A DNA stretch of 19,339 nucleotides from Methylotenera_A sp031373695 (GCA_031373695.1 JANMNC010000148.1:1-19339), one strand, 5' to 3'. Positions 7,332 through 14,734 are shown, counted from the first letter of the stretch. Notes: a model not told the origin generated them from the sequence alone. Numbers and translations are program-made.

Positions 7332-8798
7332 ATGATGCTAAATAAAATATTATTAGCTTGCTGCTTATGTATTTATAGCTTAATAGCCAATGCCGAACTG
7401 CCAAATCAAGTTTCCGACGCGCTTAAACGCGCGGGCATACCGCAAGAAAGTGTGGCTGTCTATGTGCAAGCAGTTGATAGCACTGTGCCAACTATTGTTC
7501 ACAACGCAGCCAAATCTTTAAACCCTGCTAGTGTGATGAAATTAGTGACAACCAATGCCGCGCTAGATTTATTAACGCCTGCATACCGCTGGAAAACTGA
7601 GGTTTATAGAGAGGGTGCAATTAATAATATAAGCCCAAATATGGGCGTATTGAATGGTAATTTAATCATTAAAGGTTATGGCGACCCAAGCTTTAAAGCA
7701 CAAGATTTTTGGCGCTTACTGATGAGCTTGCGGCAAGCTGGCTTACAGGAAATTAAAGGTGATTTAATTATCGATAAAAGCTATTTCGCCAACAATGTGG
7801 GTGATAGAAACACTTTCGATAATGAGACTTGGCGTGCCTATAACGCAATGCCCAGTGCATTTTTGGTTAATGGGCGTAACACTAGTTTTAAATTTTTAGC
7901 TACCGATGGTGCTGTAAATGTTAGCCAAGAGTTTGCACTTGATGAGGTACAAATTGTTAATAATATAAAGTTAAGTACAAACTCAAGCCAAGCCAGTTGT
8001 GGCGAATGGCGTAGCCGAATGAGTTATACGGTAAAGCCTAAGCAGTATTGTGGCAATGCAGGCTGTAGTAAAAATGGCGGTGTTGTGGTTACATTTAGCG
8101 GTAGTTATTCGCCCGATTGCGGCGAGCGATATTTAGAGTTAAGCGTATTAGATGACGAACAATATGCATTTTATACGTTTAAAAAATTATGGCGTGAGTT
8201 AGGTGGCAAGTTTGCAGGCGATCTAAAAATACAAGAAACGCCCACCGCTGCTGTAAAAGTAATTGAACAGCTCTCAGACCCGCTAGCTTATGTGATTCGC
8301 GACATTAATAAGTGGAGTAACAATGTAATGGCGCGGCAGCTTTTATTAACCATTGCTGGCGAAAAAACCTACCCACCAGCCACTGAAAGCAAAGGCTTTG
8401 ATGCTGTAAAAACATGGTTAAATAACAAAGGTATTTTGGCGAACGAATTGGTTGTTGAAAACGGCTCAGGCTTATCGCGCATAGAGTGCATTAGCGCAGA
8501 ACATTTGGGGCAAATGTTAGTAAGTGCTTACAATAGCCCTGTGATGCCCGAATTTATTTCCTCACAGCCTATATTAGCAGTTGACGGTACAGTGCAAAAA
8601 CGCTTGAAAGATAGCCCGTATGCAGGCCGTGCACATTTAAAAACAGGCTCACTAGATGGTGTAAGTAGCATTGCTGGCTATGTGCTAGATGCACGCAATA
8701 AGCGCCATGTGGTGGTGATGATGATAAATCATGTTAAAGCAGGCGCCAGTAAAGCCGCCCAAGATGCGCTGATTGAATGGGCATATAATCAGCCATAA
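7332..8798 (+). CDS. dacB: D-alanyl-D-alanine carboxypeptidase/endopeptidase, PBP4 (peptidase S13)
   Basis: Periplasmic penicillin-binding protein that trims stem-peptide D-alanine and cleaves peptidoglycan cross-links. Residues 1-21 form a signal peptide ending ANA. The three active-site motifs are present: SVMK (S67 nucleophile, K70), SNN (329-331) and KTG (437-439). The large insertion between the first two motifs, typical of S13 enzymes, contains C223, C240, C245 and C263, possible disulfides. The length of 488 is normal for PBP4. It starts 7 bp after the bioA stop without a clear ribosome site (two ATGs in a row), suggesting translational coupling to bioA. Confidence 0.95.
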   Translation: MMLNKILLACCLCIYSLIANAELPNQVSDALKRAGIPQESVAVYVQAVDSTVPTIVHNAAKSLNPASVMKLVTTNAALDLLTPAYRWKTEVYREGAINNISPNMGVLNGNLIIKGYGDPSFKAQDFWRLLMSLRQAGLQEIKGDLIIDKSYFANNVGDRNTFDNETWRAYNAMPSAFLVNGRNTSFKFLATDGAVNVSQEFALDEVQIVNNIKLSTNSSQASCGEWRSRMSYTVKPKQYCGNAGCSKNGGVVVTFSGSYSPDCGERYLELSVLDDEQYAFYTFKKLWRELGGKFAGDLKIQETPTAAVKVIEQLSDPLAYVIRDINKWSNNVMARQLLLTIAGEKTYPPATESKGFDAVKTWLNNKGILANELVVENGSGLSRIECISAEHLGQMLVSAYNSPVMPEFISSQPILAVDGTVQKRLKDSPYAGRAHLKTGSLDGVSSIAGYVLDARNKRHVVVMMINHVKAGASKAAQDALIEWAYNQP

Positions 8799-8815
8799 AC
8801 TAGCTATCAGCTTAA

Positions 8816-8839
8816 GCAGAAAGAGGCGAACTCATCTGC
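8816..8839 (+). terminator. Weak hairpin after dacB
   Basis: GCAGA pairs with TCTGC and an inner GAG pairs with CTC around a GCGAA loop. Only a short T-run follows, so termination is uncertain. Confidence 0.3.
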
Positions 8840-8887
8840 GTTTACGGTATCATATTGTTTGAATTTTATTTATTAAAAAGGTTAAGT

Positions 8888-9346
8888 ATGAAATTAATCA
8901 ATATTTTATTAGCAGGTGCTTGCGTATTAGCGCTTAACGCTTGTAAAGCCGAAACATCAACCTCTCCAACACAGGAAAAAACTGCAATGACAGCATCAAT
9001 TACAGCATTACAAAAACTAGATACACAAGTGGGTACTGGCCGCGAGGCAGAGCCAGGCTTTAATGTAAGCGTGCATTACACAGGCTGGCTGTATGACGAA
9101 GCGGCTGAAGGTAAAAAAGGCAAAAAATTTGATAGCAGTGTTGATAGAAAAGAACCGTTCAAATTTGACTTAGGCGCAGGCCAAGTGATTCAAGGCTGGG
9201 ATGAAGGCTTTGCCGGCATGAAAATAGGTGGCAAACGCACATTAATTATTCCAGCAGAAATGGGCTATGGTGCACGTGGGGCAGGTGGCGTTATACCACC
9301 AAATGCCACGTTAATTTTTGATGTTGAGCTTTTAGACGTTAAATAA
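8888..9346 (+). CDS. FKBP-type peptidyl-prolyl isomerase, predicted lipoprotein
   Basis: Cis-trans prolyl isomerase, probably anchored to the outer or inner membrane facing the periplasm. The start at 8888 is chosen because AAAAAGG sits 6 bases upstream and it gives a clean lipoprotein signal: MKLINILLAGACVLALNAC with lipidated C19. An in-frame ATG at 8855 would add 11 residues before this signal and has no ribosome site. The FKBP domain spans about 43-152, with HYTGWLYD (63-70), KFDSS (80-84), VIQGWDEG (100-107), PAEMGYGARG (122-131) and IPPNATLIFDVELLDV at the end. The residues lining the FKBP pocket are present. A further ATG at M34, preceded by AGGA, could give an untethered form. Confidence 0.93.
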   Translation: MKLINILLAGACVLALNACKAETSTSPTQEKTAMTASITALQKLDTQVGTGREAEPGFNVSVHYTGWLYDEAAEGKKGKKFDSSVDRKEPFKFDLGAGQVIQGWDEGFAGMKIGGKRTLIIPAEMGYGARGAGGVIPPNATLIFDVELLDVK

Positions 9347-9351
9347 TTAAA

Positions 9352-9457
9352 AGCTGTCATGCTGAATATCTCATAGGGGCGGCAGCCCTAATACAGCACC
9401 GTAGTATTAAAGTTAGGGCTTGAGATTAGATTGCAGTATAAATGCACCATGACAGCT
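9352..9457 (+). ncRNA. Nested structured RNA element upstream of the OsmC gene (family unknown)
   Basis: Three nested perfect pairings enclose one another: AGCTGTCATG (9352-9361) with CATGACAGCT (9448-9457), ATCTCA (9368-9373) with TGAGAT (9421-9426), and AGCCCTAA (9384-9391) with TTAGGGCT (9413-9420). A possible inner TAC/GTA closure is at 9392-9394/9404-9406. On the 3' side the second and third helices are directly adjacent, and on the 5' side a 10-base G-rich bulge (9374-9383) separates them. TAGGG in this bulge can instead pair with CCCTA (9386-9390), excluding the third helix, so two folds compete. There is no T-run, so it is not a simple terminator. The element ends 18 bp before the OsmC start. 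No known riboswitch class is recognised. Confidence 0.55.
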
Positions 9458-9475
9458 AATTAACGAAAGTGAAAA

Positions 9476-9901
9476 ATGAAAGTTAGAATTAAATGGGTTG
9501 AAGGCGTTGCCTTTGTTGGTGAGTCTGAAACAGGCCATGCGGTTGTGCTTGATGGTGCACCAGAAAATGGTGGCCGCAATATTGGCATGCGCCCAATGGA
9601 AATGCTGCTGATAGGCATGGGTGCTTGTACCTCATTTGATGTGGTGACTATACTAAAAAAATCACGCCAGCCTATTGTAGATTGCGTGGCAGAAATAGAT
9701 GCGACGCGTGCCGATGAAGTGCCTAAGGTGTTTACCAAAATTCATGTGCATTTTGTCATTACTGGTAATAATCTAAATGAAACCCAAGTTGAACGTGCAG
9801 TCAAATTATCAGCCGAAAAATATTGCTCAGCATCGATTATGTTGAGTAAAAGTGTAGAAATTACCCATGGTTATGAGATAAAAGCTGTGACAAATGCATA
9901 A
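9476..9901 (+). CDS. yhfA: OsmC/Ohr-family thiol peroxidase-like protein (YhfA type)
   Basis: Small cytoplasmic OsmC-fold protein; the superfamily reduces organic hydroperoxides through two cysteines, but the YhfA branch has no firmly proven substrate. The sequence closely follows E. coli YhfA: KWVEGVAFVGESETGH (6-21), PMEMLLIGMGACTSFDVV (40-57), VERAVKLSAEKYCSASIML (105-123). The two conserved cysteines are C51 and C117, the latter in the EKYCS motif. At 141 residues it is of normal length. A weak GAAAG ribosome site lies before the ATG. It overlaps the next gene by 8 bp and follows a structured RNA element, so the two genes probably form one unit. Confidence 0.92.
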   Translation: MKVRIKWVEGVAFVGESETGHAVVLDGAPENGGRNIGMRPMEMLLIGMGACTSFDVVTILKKSRQPIVDCVAEIDATRADEVPKVFTKIHVHFVITGNNLNETQVERAVKLSAEKYCSASIMLSKSVEITHGYEIKAVTNA

Positions 9902-10328
9902 GCTTGATTCTACCAAATCTAATACAGCCCTCACCGAAAAGCCAAGCGGCATGCTGGGTATACGCCATGTGGCCTTGTTTGTAAAAGAGCTAGAAACAGC
10001 GGTAGATTTTTATACGCGCGTAATGGGCATGGTTATTGAGTGGCAGCCCGACTCAGATAATGTGTATTTAACTAACCAAGGTGATGTATTTGCGTTGCAC
10101 CGGGTAGATTATGTGCCGCAAGCGCAACAGCGGCTTGATCATATTGGGTTTGTGTTAAAAACAGCCCAAGATGTTGATAACTGGCATGCGTATTTTGTAA
10201 CCAGTGGTGTAAAAATTACTGAGGCACCAAAAACACATCGCGATGGTTCGCGCGGTTTTTATTGTTTAGATGCTGTGGGGCATTTGTTAGAGCTGATTTA
10301 TCATCCGCCCATTTCTAACAAGCACTAA
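9894..10328 (+). CDS. VOC-superfamily (glyoxalase/dioxygenase-fold) metalloprotein
   Basis: A single VOC domain, residues about 22-138, made of two beta-alpha-beta-beta-beta units. Likely metal ligands are H25 (IRHVAL), H83 (LDHIGF) and E133 (HLLELIYHPP), the usual H/H/E layout. The segment AVDFYTRVMGM (36-46) is the typical first helix. This resembles single-domain glyoxalase/fosfomycin-resistance/bleomycin-resistance-like proteins. The substrate cannot be told from sequence. The first 20 residues are poorly conserved, so M20 (MLGIRHVAL) is an alternative start. The start overlaps the OsmC gene by 8 bp, indicating coupled translation and perhaps a joint role in detoxifying reactive carbonyl or peroxide compounds (inference). 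Confidence 0.88.
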   Translation: MHKLDSTKSNTALTEKPSGMLGIRHVALFVKELETAVDFYTRVMGMVIEWQPDSDNVYLTNQGDVFALHRVDYVPQAQQRLDHIGFVLKTAQDVDNWHAYFVTSGVKITEAPKTHRDGSRGFYCLDAVGHLLELIYHPPISNKH

Positions 10329-10349
10329 TCACAAATTTGCTGCTTGTTA
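10316..10349. terminator. Hairpin spanning both convergent stop codons
   Basis: TAACAAGCA (10316-10324) pairs with TGCTTGTTA (10341-10349) around a 16-base loop. The stop of the VOC gene lies in the loop and the stop of the minus-strand DUF2322 gene in the right arm. There is no T-run in either direction, so it may block readthrough or exonucleases rather than terminate strictly. Confidence 0.35.
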
Positions 10350-10664
10350 AATCGTAACTACTATTACATTAAGCGGTTCTTCATTTTCTAACACATACAA
10401 TAGTCTATCAACGTTTGGATGTTTACCAGGGCAGTTTTCAGCGTCTTCGGTATGTTCTGCATAAAGCGCTAATCCTTCAACGGCAGCATCTAAAGTGATG
10501 CCACCATACATTTTAAATAAGTGGTTAAACACTTTAACCGAGCCTTGGCTGCCAGGTTTGTTTTCAATTACGCCTGCGGGTTTGCCATTTTCATAAAACA
10601 GTTCAATGCGCTTAACGTCTTCTGCGTTGTCGAGCGTTAATAAAACCTCACTAAATTTTTGCAT
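10347..10664 (-). CDS. DUF2322 family protein
   Basis: A 105-residue cytoplasmic protein of unknown function recognised as DUF2322. Family-like stretches are IELFYENGKPAGVIENKPGS (residues 20-39), SVKVFNHLFKMYGGI (42-56), EGLALYAEHTEDA (63-75) and KHPNVDRLL (81-89). No signal or membrane segment is present. It lies 28 bp downstream of coq7 and in the same direction, so it is probably the last gene of the glcF-coq7 transcript. No function should be assumed; the neighbourhood hints at respiratory or quinone-linked metabolism. Confidence 0.85.
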   Translation of the reverse strand: MQKFSEVLLTLDNAEDVKRIELFYENGKPAGVIENKPGSQGSVKVFNHLFKMYGGITLDAAVEGLALYAEHTEDAENCPGKHPNVDRLLYVLENEEPLNVIVVTI

Positions 10665-10692
10665 TTTCTGATACCAGTTTCATCATTAAGTG

Positions 10693-11319
10693 TTACACAT
10701 AATATGCGGTTGTTGTCATTATTTTAGAAGCGAACTTCATGCCAGCTTTTATTGGGGCAGGTAAATCTGCGGCGCCCAGCTGCTTTGCTTCATCGGCATG
10801 TTCAGCTTCATCTTGCTGCATCTGACTAACAATTGTACGCGTTTTAATGTCTGCACTATTTAATTTATTTAAATGATTTTTTAAGTGTGTTGATACTTGG
10901 TTTTCTGTCTCAGCCAAAAATCCTAAGTTCCATTTATCACCCAATGCGCCAGCCACAGCACCCAAAGTAAAACTACCTACATACCAAACAGGATTAAGCC
11001 AGCTTTTGCGCCCACCCAGCTCGGAGATACGGCTTTCACACCAAGCCAGATGGTCGGTTTCTTCACGTGCGGCCTCTTGTAAAGCGCACACTATTTGTGG
11101 GTTACGCGATGTGAGTGTTTGCCCACTGTACAATGCTTGTGCACAAACTTCGCCCACATGGTTAACGCGCATTAGCGCGGCGGCTTGTTGTTTGTCGGCA
11201 TCGTTTAAACTTGCCTCGCTTACGTTTATATCTGGCCGAGTTCTGCCCGCATTAGCCTGCGCAAACACAGTACGTAAACCCGTATCAAAAGTACTAATTA
11301 ATTTATCTATATTCATCAT
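10693..11319 (-). CDS. coq7: 3-demethoxyubiquinol hydroxylase Coq7 (diiron monooxygenase)
   Basis: Catalyses the C6 hydroxylation of 2-polyprenyl-3-methyl-6-methoxy-benzoquinol, the penultimate step of ubiquinone synthesis, at the inner face of the membrane. It replaces UbiF in many proteobacteria. Carboxylate/histidine ligands of the ferritin-like diiron site are visible: E57 (VNHVGEV), E87 and H90 (EETDH), a glutamate at 137 or 139 (LAETENQ), and E171 and H174 (EAEH). The segment PVWYVGSFTLGAVAGALGDK (110-129) is the membrane-associated hydrophobic helix. The length of 208 is normal. The start is the first of two consecutive ATGs, 6 bp after the glcF stop, so translation is probably coupled to glcF. 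Confidence 0.96.
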   Translation of the reverse strand: MMNIDKLISTFDTGLRTVFAQANAGRTRPDINVSEASLNDADKQQAAALMRVNHVGEVCAQALYSGQTLTSRNPQIVCALQEAAREETDHLAWCESRISELGGRKSWLNPVWYVGSFTLGAVAGALGDKWNLGFLAETENQVSTHLKNHLNKLNSADIKTRTIVSQMQQDEAEHADEAKQLGAADLPAPIKAGMKFASKIMTTTAYYV

Positions 11320-11325
11320 TTAAGT

Positions 11326-12540
11326 TTAGTCTAATCTTCCAGTAAAGCCCATTTGTTTTGCAATAATAGATACAGGATGTAGCACCTTTACAGCTATATC
11401 TTGTTCACGTAAACCAGCGGCAATATGTAGCACACAACCAATATTAGAAGTGGCTAGCAGCTTGGTATTGGTTTTTTTAACAGCACTAATTTTGTCGCTT
11501 AATAGCGTATCGGCCATGCTGGGTTGGCTAAGCATATAAGCACCTGCACCACCGCAGCATTGTGCGTTGCCACTTAAGTTAGCAATATTAGCTTGCGGTA
11601 TTTTTTTTAGTAGCTCAACCACAGCAGTATGCGTTTTTTGCACGTTTCTTAAAGTGCAAGGCTCGTGCACCAATATTTCGTTCATCGCTTCATCTGCCAG
11701 CGGCTTAAGTTTAATATCTTGCCAATCGCATTGGTTTAAAAATGCACTAATATCTTGAACATTTAATTCAGAGTAATCATGCAGCCCAGCGCCACAGCCA
11801 CTTGCAACCGTGAGCACTGGCAGGGTTTTGTTAAATGCGCTGTCGTTTGTTGCTATGTTTTGTGTGGCTAAATTTGTATTGCCAAGCTGGCGTGCTAGGC
11901 CACCACAACAAGTTTGTGCTTTGGGTATAAGCACGTCAAAACCTAACTGGTTAAGCACATATACGCTAGCGCGTAATGTATCGGTATCAAACGTGTTGCT
12001 AATGCAGCCCAAAAATAAACTGACCTCACCTTTTTTAGTTTGTTTGGTTTTATAAAGCGCACGCCAAGTTTGCAATACAGGCATTGGCGGCAACAAAGAG
12101 ATTGGCTTTTTAAGCGCAGGTATTTGTTTTAAAGCGCTTAATAGTTTTAACTTTTGTGCCAGCTTTAATAGCATGCCCACAAGCCGCATGTATACTGGGC
12201 TACAGGCCAGGTGACTTAATACAATGTTGCTAAGATTAGCGCTTTTGGTATTAGGTAATTGGGCAATATTGGCGCGAGCACTGTCTATTAATGCGCCATA
12301 TTGCACACCATTTGGGCAGGCAGTTTCGCAATTACGGCAGCTTAAACAACCATCAATATGCGCTTGATAACGCGCATTTGCAGGCAAAATATCACGCGTG
12401 ACAGCGCTTATAAGTTGAATACGGCCACGTGGAGAATCTGCTTCTGAACCCGTTTTATAATAAGTAGGGCAGTGCGGCAAACATAAGCCGCAGGCTACAC
12501 AGCGATCTGCTTCGGCAATAATTTGTTGGGTATTTAACAT
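11326..12540 (-). CDS. glcF: Glycolate oxidase iron-sulfur subunit GlcF
   Basis: Electron-transfer subunit that passes electrons from flavin-dependent glycolate (or related 2-hydroxyacid) oxidation toward the quinone pool. Two 4Fe-4S ferredoxin motifs are seen: C14, C17, C20, C24 (CVACGLCLPHCP) and C65, C68, C71, C75 (CLSCRNCETACP). Two cysteine-rich CCG domains follow, with CCGG at 211-214 and 328-331 plus C179, C249 and C295. The length of 404 equals that of E. coli GlcF (407). Oddly, the flavin subunits GlcD and GlcE are not adjacent; the gene heads an operon with coq7. Related Fe-S subunits of other 2-hydroxyacid oxidases (LldE-like) are shorter with one CCG arrangement, so GlcF is the better fit. 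Confidence 0.93.
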   Translation of the reverse strand: MLNTQQIIAEADRCVACGLCLPHCPTYYKTGSEADSPRGRIQLISAVTRDILPANARYQAHIDGCLSCRNCETACPNGVQYGALIDSARANIAQLPNTKSANLSNIVLSHLACSPVYMRLVGMLLKLAQKLKLLSALKQIPALKKPISLLPPMPVLQTWRALYKTKQTKKGEVSLFLGCISNTFDTDTLRASVYVLNQLGFDVLIPKAQTCCGGLARQLGNTNLATQNIATNDSAFNKTLPVLTVASGCGAGLHDYSELNVQDISAFLNQCDWQDIKLKPLADEAMNEILVHEPCTLRNVQKTHTAVVELLKKIPQANIANLSGNAQCCGGAGAYMLSQPSMADTLLSDKISAVKKTNTKLLATSNIGCVLHIAAGLREQDIAVKVLHPVSIIAKQMGFTGRLD

Positions 12541-12613
12541 GTCACTATCTTAAACTATTTGCTTAAAACTAATTGCTTAAAGCGTGCGCACAAAAGCATA
12601 TGCGTATAAAAAA

Positions 12614-12657
12614 AGCCCTGTTGCTAGCTAATAATACAGTAGCTATACAACAGGGCT
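12614..12657 (-). terminator. Rho-independent terminator of ctpA
   Basis: AGCCCTGTTG (12614-12623) pairs with CAACAGGGCT (12648-12657), with an inner TAGCT/AGCTA pairing. In the minus direction it is followed by seven T (complement of the A-run at 12608-12614). It ends the ctpA transcript 18 bp after the stop. Confidence 0.88.
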
Positions 12658-12674
12658 AAAATTAAATTAACTAA

Positions 12675-14150
12675 TTATTTTTTAAGCTCTGCTGGTTTTG
12701 TTTCAGCTGGCTTTGCGTCAACTGCTTTAACTTCAGTTACTTTTATTTCAGGTGCTTTTTGTACAGGCAAGCCTTTTAAGTAATTCATGGCTTGTAAAAA
12801 CTGAAAGTCATCTTTACTTGCAGGCTCAATTGGGCCTTTTTGCTCAGCATACTTTTTCTCGTTCACTTTATCTTTTGCGGCGGCTTCTTTAGCTGCGTCT
12901 TTTACTTTAGCTGCCTCGGCTGCTTCAGCGGCGTCTTTAGGGTTAGATAAATGTTTGGCTAAATCTGCCTCGTGCACATTGTTAGATTGGTCGAAACCAT
13001 CTTCAACAATTACATCTGGCACAATACCTTTAGCCTGAATAGAGCGGCCTTTAGGGGTGAAATAACGTGCGGTAGTTAATTTAATGGCACTGCCGTTGTT
13101 CATTGGCAAAATTGTTTGCACAGAACCTTTACCAAAACTTTGAATACCCATAACAGTTGCCCGTTTGTGATCTTGCAAGGCACCTGCCACAATTTCAGAA
13201 GCAGATGCAGAGCCTGCATTTACCAGCACCACAATTGGCGTTTTTTTGTAATCAGCAGGTACATCTTTTAAATAATCTACTTTGCCACGACGTGCATAAT
13301 CTTGTGGAGTGGCATTTAATTTCATTTTGGCGTCAGCGGTGCGGCCTTCGGTGTAAACCACTAAATCATTTTTTGGTAAAAACGCAGCCGATACGCCAAC
13401 TGCCGCATCTAACAAACCGCCTGGGTTATTACGTAAATCTAGTACTAAACCTTTAAATGGGCCTTTGTTTTGCGTTTGCAAAGCTAATAATGCTTTAGCT
13501 AAATCTTCACCAGTATGTTCTTGAAACTGTGTAATGCGCACATAGCCATAACCAGGCTCAATGTATTTATTTTTAACGCTTTGCGATTTAATAATTGCGC
13601 GAGTTAGTGTAAATATAAGTGGTTTAGCCTCGCCTTTACGCAACACAGTTAGCACAATAGGCGTATCTGGTTTACCGCGCATTTTTTTAACCGCATCATT
13701 AAGCGTAATGCCGCGCACTTGTGTTTCATCTAATTTAGAAATTAAATCGCCACTTTTTAAACCCGCTTTGTACGCTGGGCTGTCTTCAATGGGTGTGACT
13801 ACTTTTACTAAGCCGTCTTCCATGGCTACTTCAATGCCTAAGCCACCAAACTCGCCTTGCGTGCCAGCTTGCAAATCTTTATAACCATCCGCATCCATAA
13901 ATGTTGAGTGCGGGTCTAAGCCAGCTAGCATGCCAGTTAAAGCTTCGTTAATCAGTTTTTTATCTTCTACAGGCTCAACATAGTCACTTTTAACTTTGCC
14001 AAATACTTCAGCAAAAACGCGCAAATCATCTAGCGGCAGTTGCGATGTCATTGCAGTTTTTTCGGCAAGCGCAGGAAAATTTAGGCTAATTAATACACCC
14101 ACTAAAACGCCAGAACCGATTAAACCAATTTTTTCAAATGAAGACCGCAT
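12675..14150 (-). CDS. ctpA: Carboxyl-terminal processing serine protease (S41, CtpA)
   Basis: Periplasmic PDZ protease that degrades or trims envelope proteins from their C-termini, in other bacteria including peptidoglycan hydrolases. The start at 14150 is chosen because AAGGG lies 5 bases upstream; a GTG at 14165 would place this ribosome site inside the gene. In the 491-residue frame: a signal/anchor segment at about 5-30, a PDZ domain at about 95-185 containing GGLGIEVAM, and the S41 core with LRNNPGG (239-245), nucleophile S316 in GSASASE and K341 in FGKGS, 25 residues apart as in Prc. Odd: an Ala/Lys/Glu-rich stretch of about 35 residues (about 406-440) precedes the conserved DFQFLQAMNYLKGLPV, and the tail ends in PAETKPAELKK. 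It is followed by a strong terminator, so it stands alone. Confidence 0.94.
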   Translation of the reverse strand: MRSSFEKIGLIGSGVLVGVLISLNFPALAEKTAMTSQLPLDDLRVFAEVFGKVKSDYVEPVEDKKLINEALTGMLAGLDPHSTFMDADGYKDLQAGTQGEFGGLGIEVAMEDGLVKVVTPIEDSPAYKAGLKSGDLISKLDETQVRGITLNDAVKKMRGKPDTPIVLTVLRKGEAKPLIFTLTRAIIKSQSVKNKYIEPGYGYVRITQFQEHTGEDLAKALLALQTQNKGPFKGLVLDLRNNPGGLLDAAVGVSAAFLPKNDLVVYTEGRTADAKMKLNATPQDYARRGKVDYLKDVPADYKKTPIVVLVNAGSASASEIVAGALQDHKRATVMGIQSFGKGSVQTILPMNNGSAIKLTTARYFTPKGRSIQAKGIVPDVIVEDGFDQSNNVHEADLAKHLSNPKDAAEAAEAAKVKDAAKEAAAKDKVNEKKYAEQKGPIEPASKDDFQFLQAMNYLKGLPVQKAPEIKVTEVKAVDAKPAETKPAELKK

Positions 14151-14229
14151 GTAAACCCTTTTCACATATAAAATTATTTATTACGCTTTATTACATTAAT
14201 ACATCAAAACATTCATTACTTTTTACGTA

Positions 14230-14321
14230 TTGCTACATTATTTAGCAAGTATTGCTATTCTATGAGCTTACAATAAAACAATAGGTTCATTTTGCGCTAT
14301 TTCAAGTGCCTTGAATAGCAA
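14230..14321. promoter_or_regulatory. Cluster of four TTGCTA/TAGCAA sites between ctpA and the SelW-like gene
   Basis: TTGCTA at 14230-14235, TAGCAA at 14243-14248, TTGCTA at 14252-14257 and TAGCAA at 14316-14321 alternate in orientation. The middle pair forms the palindrome TAGCAA-GTA-TTGCTA. The last copy lies at the end of a hairpin, GCTATT(T)CAAG-TGC-CTTGAATAGC (14296-14319). The region separates two divergent genes and may bind a dimeric regulator; none is named by the sequence. Confidence 0.35.
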
Positions 14322-14355
14322 GAATAGTAAAATTTGACAAATTACGAGGCAATAA

Positions 14356-14655
14356 ATGCTGCAAAATTCGGTAACACATCCTTTATTAAACCAAGTATCT
14401 ATAACGTATTGCACACAATGTCGTTGGCTGTTGCGTGCAGCTTGGTTGGCACAAGAGCTGTTAACTACTTTTGAATCCGATTTAAATGCAGTAAGCCTGC
14501 AGCCTGGTACAGGTGGCATATTTGAAGTGCGCCTAAATGACACCATAATATTTAACCGTAAAGACCACGGCCGCTTTCCAGAATCTAAAGAACTTAAGCA
14601 GTTAATTCGCGATGTTATCTCTCCAGAGCGTGCGCTCGGCCATAGCGATAAATAA
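14356..14655 (+). CDS. SelT/SelW/SelH-family thioredoxin-like protein (cysteine form)
   Basis: A 99-residue cytoplasmic protein of the Rdx/SelW family, a thioredoxin-like fold with a CxxC redox centre. The centre is C19-T-Q-C22 in ITYCTQCRWLLRAAWLAQEL. It is followed by the conserved LQPGTGGIFEVRLND (48-62), RKDHGRFPESKELKQLIRD (68-86) and a C-terminal SPERALGHSDK. Both centre positions are cysteine, so no selenocysteine is involved. Its biological role is unknown. GAGG lies about 7 bases before the ATG. It diverges from ctpA and precedes the ferritin-like gene by 134 bp. Confidence 0.9.
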   Translation: MLQNSVTHPLLNQVSITYCTQCRWLLRAAWLAQELLTTFESDLNAVSLQPGTGGIFEVRLNDTIIFNRKDHGRFPESKELKQLIRDVISPERALGHSDK

Positions 14656-14689
14656 GGCCAATCTAGCTGATAGTGACAATGCGAACTAT

Positions 14690-14712
14690 TTGCAATTCTG
14701 CAAGGCTTTTTT
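14690..14712 (+). terminator. Possible weak terminator after the SelW-like gene
   Basis: TTGCA-ATTC-TGCAA hairpin followed by GGC and six T. The stem is only five base pairs. Confidence 0.35.
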
Positions 14713-14734
14713 AATTACTATACACTGCGCTTCA

